A stretch of DNA of 5,324 nucleotides from Phycisphaerae bacterium (GTDB lineage: Bacteria > Planctomycetota > Phycisphaerae > Tepidisphaerales > Tepidisphaeraceae). The stretch spans positions 1-5,324 of the forward strand of contig JAUJNJ010000076.1 in the NCBI GenBank assembly GCA_030448225.1, given 5' to 3'. Below the pieces are notes generated by a model that worked only from the letters and a program-made list of their open reading frames with translations, was not told the DNA's origin and made no database searches. Shown here one piece after another: positions 5,204 through 5,324 of the stretch. The translations under genes were made by a program, and so were the position numbers. Each line of letters opens with the position of its first letter. Position 1 is the stretch's first letter.

Positions 5204-5324
5204 GCGACGGCCTCCCGCGGCGGGATGAGAAGCCGCCGACGTCGCAACGGGACACTGTCAAGGATCGGCCACCCGCGAGAGGCGCGCGATCTTCGAACAA
5301 GGCGTCGCGGCCACACGCGCGGCC
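5204..5324. other. Non-coding or degenerate tail after the integrase fragment
   Basis: No start codon with a convincing protein is visible. In the frame one base behind the fragment, the bases 5202-5225 read ERRPPAAG before TGA; this resembles the 'NGRRLPxxG' stretch that often follows about 25 residues later in the same integrase family. An internal deletion is therefore possible, but the match is short and low in information. Another frame stays open from about 5204 to the window end without recognisable motifs. Confidence 0.35.

Overview
The window is high-GC bacterial DNA, roughly 70% by eye. It most resembles a planctomycete, plausibly of the Gemmata lineage. Three things point there: a secreted protein whose alpha-helical region and C-terminal 'YEPPEEYDL' beta-sandwich-like module are typical of planctomycete secretomes; a YbeY with a GYDD instead of GYDH metal motif; and a short integrase N-terminus of a type I associate with Gemmata-like genomes. 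Lineage is inferred from remembered sequence character, not from a search.

Region 1 (1-2619, + strand) is a housekeeping cluster. It contains the C-terminal part of a 7TM-HD (PgpH/YqfF) cyclic-di-AMP phosphodiesterase that enters from the left edge, then YbeY (16S rRNA maturation / ribosome quality-control endoribonuclease), then a CorC/HlyC-type membrane protein with a CBS pair and a transporter-associated domain. YbeY and the CorC-like gene overlap by ATGA. The order pgpH-ybeY-corC is a widely conserved bacterial neighbourhood. The CorC-like protein keeps its cytoplasmic domains, but its membrane domain has lost the usual ion-site signatures.

Region 2 (2620-4348) holds one convergent gene on the - strand. 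It encodes a predicted exported protein of about 564 aa: signal peptide, low-complexity linker, helical TPR-like region and a LamG/DUF1080-like C-terminus. A short GC hairpin lies in the 34-bp gap between the convergent genes.

Region 3 (4349-4905) is non-coding as far as I can tell. It holds several GC-rich inverted repeats, including a perfect 12-bp stem that competes with a perfect 9-bp stem for the same middle arm. It ends with a good sigma-70-like promoter (TTGAGC, 17 bp, TATAGT) that serves the next gene.

Region 4 (4906-5324) starts with a complete tRNA-Lys(TTT). About 120 bp downstream lies a 33-codon open frame that reads like the first residues of a planctomycete tyrosine recombinase and then stops. 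This looks like the scar or broken edge of an element integrated at the tRNA. The window ends before it can be seen whether more of the element survives.

No complete novel system is visible. The best leads are the tRNA-Lys/integrase remnant, the ion-site-degenerate CorC-like protein and the structured intergenic region.
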